64,000 bases of DNA, from the NCBI GenBank assembly GCA_945910005.1, contig OX246741.1:9534669-9598668 (forward strand), read 5' to 3'. Shown here piece after piece: positions 48,545 to 60,719 of the stretch. Source of the DNA: Isoperla grammatica. Its lineage: Eukaryota > Arthropoda > Insecta > Plecoptera > Perlodidae. A model generated the notes under the pieces. That model made no database searches. It was given only the letters and a program-made list of their open reading frames with translations, and had not been told where the DNA came from. The first letter of the stretch is position 1; each line of letters opens with the position of its first letter. Made by a program: the position numbers and the translations under genes.

Positions 48545-48625
48545 AGCCAGAACCTAGAGTCGAACATAAAGCCATCTGAATTTGAAACAGGAATACACCC
48601 ACTAGACTAACGACCAATATCTTGT
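48545..48625 (-). repeat. tRNA-derived SINE relic
   Basis: On the minus strand, A-box-like TAGTCTAGTGGGTG (48609-48596) and B-box-like GTTCGACTC (48565-48557) lie at correct tRNA spacing (about 31 nt). The A box resembles that of tRNA-Asp/Glu. Stems are degenerate. Confidence 0.55.
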
Positions 48626-49614
48626 ATCGCAACGAGGCTAATACTGACGATGAGTGAATGTTCTCAACCAGTGACGCAATACAGTAGGTCTACCAACATG
48701 ATGACGTAATAGCTTCATTGTGTATACAAACACAATGCTGCAAACAAGTAGGAATGTAATTAAGAAGTCCCGTAAAGCTACGAATGAGTTTCTTAAATGA
48801 GATATTCTCTGTGACTGTTGATGAATTTCATCTTCTCACATCTTTTCGCTACATTCTTGAAAGTTACATCACGGTATTTGTTGGAGGTCTCGTGTGCTTA
48901 TACAGTATATATTTATCACTAATTCCTCCTTCAAATACAGTATTGCCAGATTAAATTCTTAATTCATTAAAAAGTAAAATTGCATGAATGAACATATTTA
49001 TTAAATCAATGTTTTCTTGAATAATGTTGGATGCAAAATGTTTAACGGTTATAACAATCTTGGAAGACTATTCCTGTGAAAACGTTGAATTTCCTAATTA
49101 ATAAAGCGATATTTGTTTCGAATGTTCTCTTTTTTCATAAATACATGTATTAGCGAATACATCTCAATTTTTGTAAACAAATTGTACTGTTTTTTTTTAA
49201 ATATTAATGCTCCAAGAACATTATTGTAAAATAAAACCAACTACAACTCCAAACGCAACCATACAGTAATGAAACCAGCACATGTTTCCACGTCCAACCA
49301 AAACATCCGTGTAGTGTCTTTACCTTGTAAAACATAATTAAGCATACGTTCGCAAGCAGTTCTATATATATATACCTTTTCCGGGACCCATTTGTGATGT
49401 TCACTTCATTTCCTCTCTCAAGTTCTCCAAGTTTGAAGTACGTTAACTTTTAAAATTAAAACATAAATATTTTGTTAGCAAAGATAATATTTTCACTGAA
49501 AATTGTGTATAAATGAATAATGGAAAAATCTTCACATATTATTCATACGCAAGACCGGATTAAAATCCGTAATGCAGGAATTGAGGTTTACAAACCTGTG
49601 GCTACCACAGCCTG
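48626..49614. other. AT-rich stretch
   Basis: No gene, RNA or repeat recognised. Confidence 0.5.
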
Positions 49615-49920
49615 AACAGCGGTATTATTATGAAAAAAAAAAGTGTCGGCACATAGCCAGAGGGTAAAGGCGGATACCGTGGAGTCAAAAAGTGCAAAAA
49701 ATAATAGGGGGGAGGGGGGATAAAAAGTGTAAAATCGGAAAAATCCGCACATTTCCAGCTATGACCCCAGAAATGTACGTGATAAAGGGGGAAAATGGAA
49801 AATCTAAAAACACCATCGGAAATCTGGGTAGTTTTCCGTGAGGGACATGTTCCATTAAAAGTGAATGGACCACGGGGGGGGGGGGGGGGGGGGGGTGAAA
49901 AAGGTGGAAATGATTAGATC
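49615..49920 (+). repeat. Purine-biased tract with a 22-G run
   Basis: The plus strand is strongly A/G-rich over about 300 bp, with G4-A-G5 type runs near 49711 and an unbroken 22-base G run at 49874-49895. It could form G-quadruplexes. Run length may be unreliable in the assembly. Confidence 0.7.
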
Positions 49921-52900
49921 GGCCGTTAAAATACCCGTTCCGTTATATATCACGCAGAACATATGCCTACTGTATTACGCTCACTCGCAATGTAATTCAC
50001 CTATTGTATATCCATTTTTTTGTTTAATAAGTTAATTAAACGCTTATCTTCTTTACAACAGTTTGGACAAACGTCGACAGTGAACTCAAAACTAAATCGT
50101 AATAACGTAATGATTGTAATGGTAAAACGCACGATTGCGATGCCGATCCCGACAGATTGTGGTTAGTGCTCCAAGCAACCACCACGACCACGTATACAGG
50201 CTTGTCCGTCTGCGGTTGTTAGGTCTGATACCCCATGAGAGAGGGGTAGACATCAAAGACTACCCCTATAGACTGAACACGCCGCATCCACCAATGTCGT
50301 GTCCGGCTCTAAGCAAACCACTGATGTTTGATACATATCAGGCGCTCTAATTGCCAGCATGGATTACCCACCCTCAACTCAGACGCAGCTTCAAGGAAAC
50401 TGCTGCGGACGCGGTAACGCATTCATTGTGTATGCTGGATAAATATCTCATGGAACACTCTCGTATACCACGTGATCGGGGTTCGGACAGGAAACGGAAA
50501 CGAAAACACGGATTCCGGATCCTGTTACGAAATAATTCTTGAGTTTGAGTGAAAACTAGAAATTTGAAATTATTCATCCTAGACTGAGAATTTAATCCAG
50601 GCCGGATTTGAAAGGTTTTATATTTTTCAGGACTTAACTCCAATACAAGCCTAACTTTGGAACGCTTGTACATTTTTGCCCAAGTCTCTTGAAGAAGTTA
50701 CTAATTCTTGGTGGAAACTAAGACGCAGTGAACTTGTCAACAAAAAATTTTTTTTATATGGGCCTGGATTTAATTTTCAAGGGGCTCACACTTAAAAACT
50801 GGTCTTACAAATTGACTATTTTGTAATCCGGGTCTAAGTTATCTGATTGCCAGGTTGGGGCTGTTAGACTCTGCCACTACTCTTGTAAAATGACAAAAAA
50901 AGCTTAGTGAGTGGAAAAATCTTGAACAGTTTTAAGATTTCAATTTCGTCGAGCTTGGGTCGGCCCTGATGAGCGGGTCCATTGAGTCGGTAGAGTCAAC
51001 ACCGTCTAGAATCCAATCAAGGCTATCCGAAACACTAACTGAACTGGGATCCTGTATTTGTTTTACGAGATTGAACTTTTTCTACAGTGTTTGAAATAAA
51101 AGAAATTGCCAAATGATTTTTATTTATTTTACCTCTTCTTAATATTGACCCACCCACGACGAAGTGGGATTTGTAACGCTCAACATTTCAATTAGAAAGT
51201 AAAATTTATGTATATTCATAAATAATGCTATGGGTGTTAATTAATAATTGTGTGCTAATTTTTAATCTTAAACGTGTGTTTCATTAAAAAGTTTGTAATT
51301 ATTATTTTTCAAAACAAAAATCATTATTGAAACTTTAATAATCACATTAATGCCTAAATTTTGTAGATAATGACCATTTGTATTTCATTCATACAATTTT
51401 ACAACCTTAAATCACAATGCACATATGCAACAAAATCCTATATTAACGTGCTTCCTGTGCCATCCGAGAGAGTTGAAGTTTGTTTTGTAAAAACGAGTGA
51501 AGATTATAGAATTAATCATAATTCGATTTCTTATAATCTATAGGTTTGAATTTGCTTTAAACATTAAATTACTTTTTTTAAGTAATGATAAAAATTAACC
51601 CCCTTCTTGAATAATTTCACCCTCATCTAATAATGGATGAATAAATACATTTGAATTATTGCCTACACACAACATTTTTAACTCGAATTTTACTACAATG
51701 TGTACCACACTAGCTCCAATTTTCTGATAACATGTGCATGAAAAATGAATATCATTTCGGTTATCCACTCAAAAACGGGAATAAAACGCTGAACTTCCTG
51801 CGCAGGAAACAGGTATAAAAAATAAAAGTTTCAGTAATGATCACGACTGAACAAATGACCTAGAATTACCAGAAACTTCCGTCATTATAAAAACGGCAAA
51901 CAAAAACAATAATAAAACTAAATTTTTCGAAGTTTGGTTCGATATTAAATGTACTTGCACAAAAAGTAATAAACAAATTTCTTCGTTCAGAATACCGCAA
52001 ATGTATTTTGATACTCCGATGTATTAATAGTAGTTTTATTTTATTGTAAATACAATGATACTAATTATTGAAGATACACTAATAGAATACCTTAACAGTC
52101 TAATCACAGGTACTATTACTGATTGAATACCATTATATTATCTGTTTGATGCGAGTGTAACCCCGTTACTTGTGTTGTCAGGTGATTATAGAGATTCCCG
52201 TGTTGGCATGGCAGCAAGCATCGCTGATATTCAATTCCATCCATCCCCCTGTAAGCGTCGGCGTAACACGAATACCTGACGCTGTGATCGTATTGCGACA
52301 GATTCTAATTAAGTCACATGACCTGATAATGGCTGACTTGATTGCTTTGTTGTTAGGAGATGATAATAAGCGTTGTTGCAATTATTATGTAGAGCATGGT
52401 GGGCTTAACCAGAATTCGAGGATAAAGGATTTTCTTTGAGCTTTGCGGATGTGGTGTTTCTATAGATAGGATTGACTGTTCGGTTATCGTCTATATTGGT
52501 GTTTGTTTTCTAACACTATGATAATTCGCAAGAGGTCCTGTCTTTTTTGCGTCTTATCTCTCAGACCAGCCTAGCTTTGAACCTCTTGTGAATCTAGGAA
52601 ATTATCTGAGAACAGACTTTAAAACATATTGTTGAAATGTTCATTGTGTTCTTGTTCCTACCAGGAATTAGGAACTTCTTCATGTGACCTGGATCTGGTT
52701 TTACATGAGGTCCAAAGTAAAGCCGATCTTAGAATTAAGACCAGAAAAAGACTAAGGACCTCTTGTGAATCCGGGAATTGGTGTTTAACAATGCTAGGTT
52801 GCACATAATTTCAGTTTTTCCTTCATAAACTTGGCAACAATGGATTCGACTCAAACACGTCAAATCCTGTCTGTAAACAATTGTGTCAATGTATTCATCC

Positions 52901-53394
52901 AGATACGATTAATATTAATCCCAAGAGTTTCCATCGCGTACAACAAAACACAATAAATAAAATATAATCACTTGGAACCTCAGGTCTGCATGTTTTTGCA
53001 CGTAACAGTGCTGTTGATTCGTTGTTCGTCGGTAGCGCTTGTTTTCGCGCGCGTCCATTGTGTTAAATCGAGTTTTTGCAATGAAAAATAATGGTTCGAA
53101 AGTTTGAAGCAGAAACATGGGTTTTGAACGCAGACATGAATTTTAAATAAACGTCCATGATATTAAATGTTAACATGACTATGTGGAAAGTTGTGTGCGG
53201 TTTTCTACGTGGGTCGAGATATGTAAAATAAAAACAGTTGTACAACTTTTGTGCTTAATGTGTAATATATTTTAATGTGTGTTTTGATGTGTAGTTTGAA
53301 TGAATACTTTGTTATGTCTGACCCTGTAACTGCTTTGAATAATTCAGTTGGAAATTAATTTCTTTTACGAATATGATTATTCCCTTGATCTTCT
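49921..53394. other. Non-coding stretch
   Basis: No gene recognised. CCTCTTGTGAATC-x-x-GGAATT recurs at about 52580 and 52762. Short frames at 50135-50673 are unassigned. Confidence 0.45.
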
Positions 53395-53967
53395 TTGGCA
53401 TTTTATTGGGATCATCTGCGAATTCTATATTTCCAATTTAAACAGAAACAAGTTGGCTACATTTCCTTCAAACCTACTCATCTTACTACTATCGCTCCCT
53501 GTAGGCGTAGAATTTCAAAGATAATCATAAAGGTAAGAATATATTGTTTCAAAGAATCGCGACATAACACAAGTATAACTCACCGCTTTGACGAGGTTCG
53601 AGTTCACAGTGTAAAAAATTCGACACTGTTGGATGCAATTATCTTGAACGACGCTGTATACAGAGGTGTGTGCCAGCTTGTTTGGAAGGGGGTCAATGAG
53701 AGCATGTTTCTCGTCACTAAAAAATGTTTAAGGAATAAATCTGCATTATTTGTAAGTGGTGATTTCAAATATAGTTATTCCTACTGCAAGCGAAAAGAAT
53801 CCATAGCAATGATATCAAATATGTGTAAAATAATATATATTATTTCTCTTGATACGGTTAGAGAAAGTATTTTTTCTGGTTTGCTATTCGTGTGGAATAA
53901 TTATAGTTTCTCAGTTTTTTTGTTAGGCTTTTTATGTCAAATAATGCTACGGTGTCATTATCATTAA
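53395..53967 (+). other. Unassigned 190-codon open frame
   Basis: Longest frame outside repeats and the transposons. Residue use is typical of translated AT-rich DNA (many Ile, Phe, Tyr, Lys, Ser). I see no domain, signal peptide or splice context. The hydrophobic C-terminus (FSVFLLGFLC) is not enough to call a membrane protein. Probably a chance frame. Confidence 0.3.
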
Positions 53968-54508
53968 TCATTTTTGTGCAGTGTCATTGTTAATTGTATT
54001 CCATAAAAATTATCACAACTTTAATCGAATTTGTTAAGTATTTTTGGTCAGCAAGTAGAACACAATATTTTAAAAACACAATAATTGAAAACACAGTGGG
54101 GGAGGGTGGGGTATTGCCCCCCCCCCCTCGCCTTGCCCGACTTTGTTATAACGATCCTTACTATGTAGGCTACGTAAACACACACACACGCGCCACTTGA
54201 ATGCAATAGCACGTAGGTTACACTAAACACCGCACCTGCTGCGAGCGTGTTGCTGAATTAGGCGCCGGATTTGAATAATTCCAAACCCTTTGATCACGAT
54301 GAATCAAACTTGATACCGCAGCTTTGTACATTGTGTGGTGGAATTTGTAATTTTAATGCGAAATAAATGGGAATCGATCAATGTTATAATGAAATTGCTG
54401 TGATAACCATCAACATTACTTTTTCTTAACATAATCAGGCTAATTTATAATGAAATAATGGATTATTGTTCTCGTTACTGAAAGTGAAATTTAATATATG
54501 TTGGGAAA
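53968..54508. other. Non-coding stretch with CA repeat and C tract
   Basis: A G-rich then C-rich stretch (54097-54127, GTGGGGGAGGGTGGGG then a C run) and a short CA repeat near 54179. No gene. Confidence 0.5.
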
Positions 54509-57500
54509 TAGTGTAGTGGATTAGAGCAAAATACGGGACACATTCGGGGTTTTGTGATAGAAGCGTGAATTTTTGATCAAATACTCAGAAAAATATTCTT
54601 ATCAAACTGCCAAGAGGAGGCCTAAAAAAAGTTCACTGGTTTAGGGGCTGAGAGGGGTCAAACAATGGGGGTAGAGGGGAGGTTAAAAAAAGAGCGTGCC
54701 ACCAACTGTGATCATAATACACCCAAATTAATAAATAGAGTAGCTTAATGTCAATTCTATTACCAAAAAAATTGAAATATGATCCAACTTATCATTCTTG
54801 ACTGATAATGTGACCTTTGACCTGAAGTCAATAAGTTTTTTAATATTTGAGGAAGTGTACCTTGTGACCACTCGTTGTTTCATAAATTATCTCTAGAATA
54901 CAAATTGAGGGTCAATATATGTTTTGTAATGTATTTGGTCAAGTTATATCGTGACCTTTGACCTGTTAACTAAAAATAAATGCCCGCGTCCTGGTGTTTA
55001 GTTGATACTTGTTTCAAAATGCATAAATCGTATGTAAAATTATTGTGTGGAAAGCATGTTCATAAAAGTTTGCATAAAGGTGCTCTCAGTTATTGATGGG
55101 GTGGTTTTAGTTTGACCTTGACCTCAATGTTTCATTTAATTGAATTAAAGCCTCTTCTATAGCTTGTGACTATTCGTTGAAAAGGTAATGATAATTTGCA
55201 TACGTTTTATATATTCTTTAATTTTTATTAATTTACTATAATCCTGAAAAGCTAACAAAGCTTGCAGTTTGTAAGTGAAAATTTGTTGCAATTTAATTTG
55301 ACAATGATTGCCACGCGTAGATTGTGTGTATGTGTGTATGTATGTATGTATGTATGTATGATTAAATGTAATTATGTGTGATTTTTGTAACTTGATACCC
55401 CTGCCCCAGTCGGGAGTGGAAAGATTAACACGTTATGTGAAGCTTTGAAGAGCGTTCTGTATGCCACATGAGCGGTGACCTTTCATCAGTAATTCACCAA
55501 TGGATGCATTTGTGGAAGTTTTCGATCGCATACCAGAAACAAAATAGGTCTGGGAATCAGAAGACGCGTTGATGCGTCTAACACATTACCAAACAACTGG
55601 CAAGAGTTCCTTCGAACAAACGAAAACAAATCAGAACTATTCAACATGTTGTGTGAATTTGTTCTTAAGATCAATACTCAATACATCAATTGGATTAGTA
55701 ATTGTCACTAAGAGAGAAGATGCTCTGTGCAATGACGACAATGTGTGTTTGAAAGCTGTTGCACCCTCAACCACAAGGAAGCAGACACAAGACTCATCTT
55801 ACATTTGTACTATGTACTCAATGAGAAGAATGAAGTTCTGATACGCACGGTAGACTTGGATGTTGTTGTACTTTGGATTGCCGCAGCTAATAACCTTACA
55901 GAAAAGAAGGTGTGGGTACAATTTGGGGTAGGCAGCAATGTACCAATTATAGCAGCACACTCGATTGCCCGAACACTTGGACCAGAAAAATCTGCAGCGC
56001 TACCATTCTTTCACGCTTTTACTGGTTGTGATACATGCTCATCCTTCGCAAGTAAAGGGAAGAAATCAGCCTGGAAAACGTGGACTATATTGCCAGAAGT
56101 CACTGATCTATTCAAAATTCTTTCAAGGCCTGTAGAGAAAGTGGACGATTACATCTTAGGGTTGTTGGATACATTTATTATTCTACTCTATGATCGAACC
56201 AGTGACTGTGCAACCGTGAATGAATGCCGTAAGGAGTTGTTCACGCAGAAAGGAAGACCAATGGAGAGCTTGCCTCCAACTCAAGATGCATTACATGAAC
56301 ATATTCTACGTGCTGTGTTCCAGGCTGGGTTCGTTTGGGGATCATCAGCCATCTCTTTCCCAAAATATCCTAGTCCTGCTATCTGGGGATGGTGTAAAGA
56401 CGCGTCTGATGTGTGGGAACCTAAATGGACTACCCTTTCTGACGCAATGCACTCATGTAACGAAGTGGTTGTTTGTAAATGTAAAAACGATTGCCTTGAA
56501 GATCAATGCACATGTCATATAAGTGGACAATCATGCTGTGCTTCGTGCAAGTGCAGGGGCGACTGTAACGATTAAATAAAGAAAATCAATGCTATTATCG
56601 TATTAATTACAATTTTCCAGTAATGTCTTGTTTGCATATCATTTTCAGTATTATTTAAAAAATACTCATCAATTCTGTATTTTGAAATTGTCCAATTAGC
56701 AAGCAACAAGTTTTCACTCGCAAGTTGAGAGCTTGGGACTTATCGTATGGTTTATTTGTTGTTTAACGACGTTCTCGATAACTAGGTCATATGACGTCTG
56801 GGGGTGGTTGGAGAAAAGGGACACCTGACACGTAAAGGGGTGGAAAAGGGAAATGGGAAGACGTGGACTGCCTTTCATGTGGCGTCTCTACCTCAAACTG
56901 ACTGGCTAGGGTGGCCCTAGACCACAAACATATACGCTTCCGCCGCCATAGCTCTCGGGATCACCAAAACAAGCAAACCTGCCCACTACGATAAGGTAGC
57001 AGTCCTTGGAAAGGTGGGAAGTGTCGTAGGTTTTCAGGATAACATGTAATTATTAAAGGGAATAAGTAAAGGAAATGTATCCAAGTCATCTATACCTTTC
57101 CAATAAGTAGTCACAAGCTATAACAAAGGCCGCTATTACATGTAACATTATTGAGGTCAAGGTCGAACTAAGCCACCCCATCAACAACTAAGGGTACTTT
57201 TTTTGTAAATGTTTTTAACCATGCTTTCCACGCAAGACTTGTACGTGAGAGGTCTATATTTTGAAGCATGTAAACACCCAACACCAGAACGCAGCCATTT
57301 ATTCTCAATAAATAGGTCAAAGGTCACAATGTTATTTGACCCTACCAACTATAAAACATATATTGACCTTTAATTTGTGTTCTAGAGATAATTTTTGACA
57401 CAACGAGTGGTCACACGATACATTTTCATACAGATTAGAAAAATTAGTGACTTAAGGTCAAAGGTCACATTATCTGATGAAGTTGTGCCGTAAGATCATA

Positions 57501-57759
57501 TTTCGATTTTTTTCTATATAGAATAGACTTTAAGCTACTAGATTTAAAAATTTGGGTATGTACTGATCATATTTGGTGGCTCGTTATTTTTTTCACGTCC
57601 CTTCAACCCCCCATTTTTGACCCCTCCCAGCCCCTAAATCAGTAGACTTTTTTGAGGCCTCCTCTGGGCAGTTTGATTAGAATATTTTTCTGAGTATTTG
57701 ATCAAAAATTCACGCTTCTATCACAAAACCCCGAATGATTCGTCTAATCCACTACACTA
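54509..57759 (+). mobile_element. 3.25-kb transposon with terminal inverted repeats of about 690 bp
   Basis: Outer ends TAGTGTAGTGGATTAG (54509) and CTAATCCACTACACTA (ending 57759) are exact complements. Inverted similarity continues inward to about 55195 and 57075, roughly 75-80 percent by eye. Shared phrases include TTCGGGGTTTTGTGATAGAA, AGAGGAGGCCT and TGTGACCTTTGACCT. The middle holds a decayed nuclease-like gene (55547-56575) followed by AATAAA. A TGTA microsatellite lies at about 55330-55360. No clear target duplication. The superfamily is unknown to me; long TIRs plus this protein do not match the classical DDE families I can recognise. Confidence 0.8.
55547..56575 (+). pseudogene. FEN/PIN-like nuclease-type transposon protein, frameshifted
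   Basis: The longest intact part (GTG at 55745 to the stop at 56573-56575, 276 codons) has E-A-D (about residues 12-14), D-L-D (37-39), then LPFFHAFTGCDTCSSF (G94-C95-D96) and GKKSAWKTW. Spaced acidic dyads followed by a GCD-x-C-x-S element resemble FEN/XPG-family nucleases (E-A-E, D-x-D, GSDYC). A Cys-rich tail (about 243-275, CKCKNDCLEDQCTC) looks like a CXC-type zinc-binding region. Similar uncharacterised proteins are, from memory, common in invertebrate genomes. Upstream, 55547-55711 encodes a matching N-terminal part (GLGIRRRVDASNTLPNNWQ). The frame is then lost by an apparent shift, with stops at 55709 and 55733, and regained near 55745. The nuclease assignment is inference from motif pattern. 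The copy is probably dead. Confidence 0.7.
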
Positions 57760-58243
57760 AAAAGGATATATTGATTTTTCAGATACTATATGTAATGGCA
57801 ATTAACTCATTAAAAACACTATTAATTGTTGATAAACCCAACGGTTTCATCAAAATAACGAACACACATCAACGCACATTGGATTGTGCCGAACACATAC
57901 GGTCTTGGTGGAGGTGCCGGGTTCGAGGCTACTTCACCATCTACTCGGTTCATTGCGTACAAAGGATGTGAAGCGACATTTCCAAGTGATCCATGTAACT
58001 CGTTTATGACTCGTGATGCTGTGACTATATTTATACTAACAATACAGGTCTTGGTACGATTCTTGTTATGATTACTTATAATTCTTACACAACTTTAATG
58101 GCTTTCAAGGATTTTTATACGATGAATGAAGAGCCAGTCAAGTGTCGTTTAATAACTTTAGGTTCTGTGAAATAAAATAAACCGAACTGTGACTGGTAGG
58201 ATATATATTAAAAATAAACTTAGTAGAACATGTGAGTTGTTAA
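57760..58243. other. Non-coding stretch with R2 phrase, copy 3
   Basis: Contains TCTTGGTGGAGGTGCCGGGT then TCGAGGC (57903-57928), the best copy of the R2 motif. No gene. Confidence 0.45.
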
Positions 58244-58436
58244 TAGAAAAGTTATTGGACTATATACACTGTTCATTGTCAAAGTAATAATTAAAACGGA
58301 ATATTTCGAATGAGTGCTGGCCAGCACTCTTCGATGAGTTGAGATAGCCTCTCTTAAAGTACTGATCACCATTCAAAATATTGCATTTTAATTATTACTT
58401 TGATAATGGGGAGGGTACAGTCCAATAACTTTTCTG
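58244..58436. mobile_element. MITE with nested palindrome
   Basis: AGAAAAGTTATTGGACT and AGTCCAATAACTTTTCT form the outer ends. TCAAAGTAATAATTAAAA and its complement form an inner pair. A perfect 18-bp palindrome GAGTGCTGGCCAGCACTC lies near the middle (58312-58329). Non-coding. Confidence 0.7.
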
Positions 58437-59462
58437 CTAACCTTCATTCTGTATAGCACTTGCACAAATTACTGTCTTATATTGAAGAGGGATGCTAAAT
58501 CCACTTTATTTTATCACAGAACTAAACCATTTAACTATAAACTTAATCTTTTATTAACTTGCTTTGTGGCATACCGGTCCTGAAAGAAACAGATACAAAC
58601 AGAAAATACTGGATACTTAAGATAAAATTGCGTTTCCCCCCTGGGAACTCATGCTTCTAAAAGTTCATATCATCCCAGTTGCTAACTAAGCAAAGTTTAA
58701 ATCTTACAAAATACCTCGAACATTTCCAACCCATTGAATGTTCAAAAACCTCTTGCTTGCTATTTTGAATATCCACAACAATGATGCCCTATTGGTTAAT
58801 CCCACGGTATTCTAGCACATTAATGATTATCGGTAACTCGACTCTTCCAATCTCGTCAAGAAAGCAGGGTGCATTGTATCAAGTTATTTTACCCATCGCT
58901 ACGCTTCCAATATCAAGGAAGTATTGAGAAGAAAATGTTAACAAGAAAGTTGAGGGATGAACTGAAAGTACAGACATGGACAAGATAAATGGTCGATGAT
59001 GAGAAATGTTCACTCAGAATCTACTTAACATTACTACTAACTTTACTCGCAAATTTACGGATTTTTATTGATTTTTTGAGAAAGCTTCTTTAAAGCTATT
59101 GAAAAGGTGACTGAAAACGTTAATTTGTGTTGATCAAAAGGCAAAGTTAATGCAGGTTTATAATATTATAAGAAATACATTATTTGTATCGTGAATAATT
59201 ATTCATAGGTTGCACGTACATCACATCTGTGCGCGTGGCGGCCACATTTGTAAACAAACTTTGACGTTGCTATGTAGAAACAATTGAAGGCTGTGGTGGT
59301 AGAACACATAAATTCTTAGTTCTTTAAAATCCAGCCTGTTTTTGAAATAAAATTGGTGTGTGTGATGCTAATTTTTTATTTTTGTATTACTTGTTTACTT
59401 TTTAAATTCTCAATCAGGTTTATTTATTTGAATAGTAATTGCCAATGATCTAGGATTGGTCC
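58437..59462. other. Non-coding stretch
   Basis: No gene, RNA or repeat recognised. Confidence 0.45.
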
Positions 59463-59760
59463 TCCTAAATTGTGTCGCGATCATGGCCGCTGTGACGTCA
59501 CGTGGGAACTATGAATATTAGAAATGGGATAGGATTTGTTACAACGCACATATCGTATTCTGACTACGTTCAGTTCCTACTTCCCTGATACAACGCTACG
59601 TAGCGCCGCCCCCGGACAGCTCTATCCAACCCAATCCGTCTGTAACCCTTGTTTATAACTTACAATATAAATGCTTTACAATGATATCTCGGGGCTTTTG
59701 CAAATGTTCAGTTTTCAAACACTTTAAACCGTAGTAAGACATCTTTCACATTTCTCTAAT
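59463..59760. repeat. Dispersed repeat R3, copy 1, with minisatellite-like edge
   Basis: Contains AAATGGGATAGGATTTGTTA, CAACGCACATATCGTATTCTG and CGCCGCCCCCGGACAGCTC, all repeated in copy 2 (60233-60700). Its left edge (about 59483-59517), read on the minus strand, has TATTCATAGTT-CCC-ACGTGACG then TCACAGCGGCCATG. That is the same string as the minisatellite unit except for the extra CCC. Confidence 0.75.
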
Positions 59761-60040
59761 GCAAGAAATAGACAAATACACACCGGCGTTTTAGAAATAT
59801 AGACTCAATCGATAGATTTAATTCTAAGACGTGGGTAGGCCTATAACACAGACATAATTAATTATACAGTTAAATAGTGAAGCGAAATAATAAGAATCGT
59901 GTGCTTATTATTTAGAAGTTACAATAAGGGTGAGAAGTAAGATTTATACACAGGACACTTGGCAACACTGCGGGCGTGACGTCACATTACGTCATAGGTG
60001 TATGAACTATGTCATCATTTTACTCTGGATTTTAATTTAA

Positions 60041-60230
60041 GGCTGGTCCACACAGATTTTTAAGACATATGATTTAAGGTTTAACGCGTAGTCGTAAAGT
60101 TGGATCATAGAAAACACGTACTGGCGTTCACACAAAGTTTTAGTTTTAAGACGTTGTTTTCATTGTTGTTTTTAAAACAACGTCTTAAAACCTTATGCAT
60201 TATGTCTTAAAAATCTGTGTGGACCAGCCT
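60041..60230 (+). mobile_element. MITE, Harbinger-like, family B copy 2
   Basis: GGCTGGTCCACACAG at the left, CTGTGTGGACCAGCC at the right. Same orientation as, and nearly identical to, copy 1 at 33068-33264. It abuts R3 copy 2. Confidence 0.85.
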
Positions 60231-60232
60231 AC

Positions 60233-60700
60233 CAAATGGGATAGGATTTAATGTTAAGGCTGGTCCACACAGATTTTTAAGACATAATGCATAAGGTTTT
60301 AAGACGTTTTTTTTAAAACAACAATGAAAACTACGTCTTTAAACTAAAACTTTGTGTGAACGCCAGTACGTGTTTTCTATGATCCAGCTTTACAACTACG
60401 CGTTAAACCTTAAATCGTATGTCTTAAAAATCTGTGTGGACCAGCCCTTACAACGCACATATCGTATTCTGACTACGTTCAGTTCCTACTTCCCTGATAC
60501 AACGCTACCTAGCGCCGCCCCCGGACAGCTCCCTTGTTTACAACTTACGATATAAATCGTTTAAACTTCTCTGCACGATAGAGGATTGAATGCTTCACAA
60601 ATATATCTCAGGATCTTTGCGTGATGCTCAGTATTTACACTTTAAAGCTAAAACTTTAAACTTTAACACTTTAAAGTTAAACCATTGTGTTTAGTATTAG
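60233..60700. repeat. Dispersed repeat R3, copy 2, split by a MITE
   Basis: Matches R3 copy 1 from AAATGGGATAGGATTT, is interrupted by the MITE at 60254-60450, then resumes at TTACAACGCACATATCG. It diverges after GGACAGCTC but keeps phrases such as CCTTGTTTACAACTTAC and ATATAAAT. Confidence 0.75.
60254..60450 (-). mobile_element. MITE, Harbinger-like, family B copy 3, nested in R3
   Basis: Element 60257-60447, in reverse orientation to copy 2, with ends AGGCTGGTCCACACAG and CTGTGTGGACCAGCCC. It is flanked by TTA on both sides (60254-60256, 60448-60450). R3 copy 1 has the unoccupied sequence GGATTTGTTACAACG, giving an empty site that confirms the boundaries and the 3-bp duplication. Confidence 0.9.
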
Positions 60701-60719
60701 TGTTGTTTGACCACAATTA

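Noticed and set aside
53395..53967. 190-codon plus-strand frame as a gene
   Set aside because: No motif, splice context or coding-like composition. Listed only as an unassigned frame.
55569..55841. Plus-strand 90-codon frame overlapping the nuclease-like gene
   Set aside because: An overlapping frame of the decayed transposon gene. Part of it carries the true reading between two frameshifts, but it is not a separate gene.
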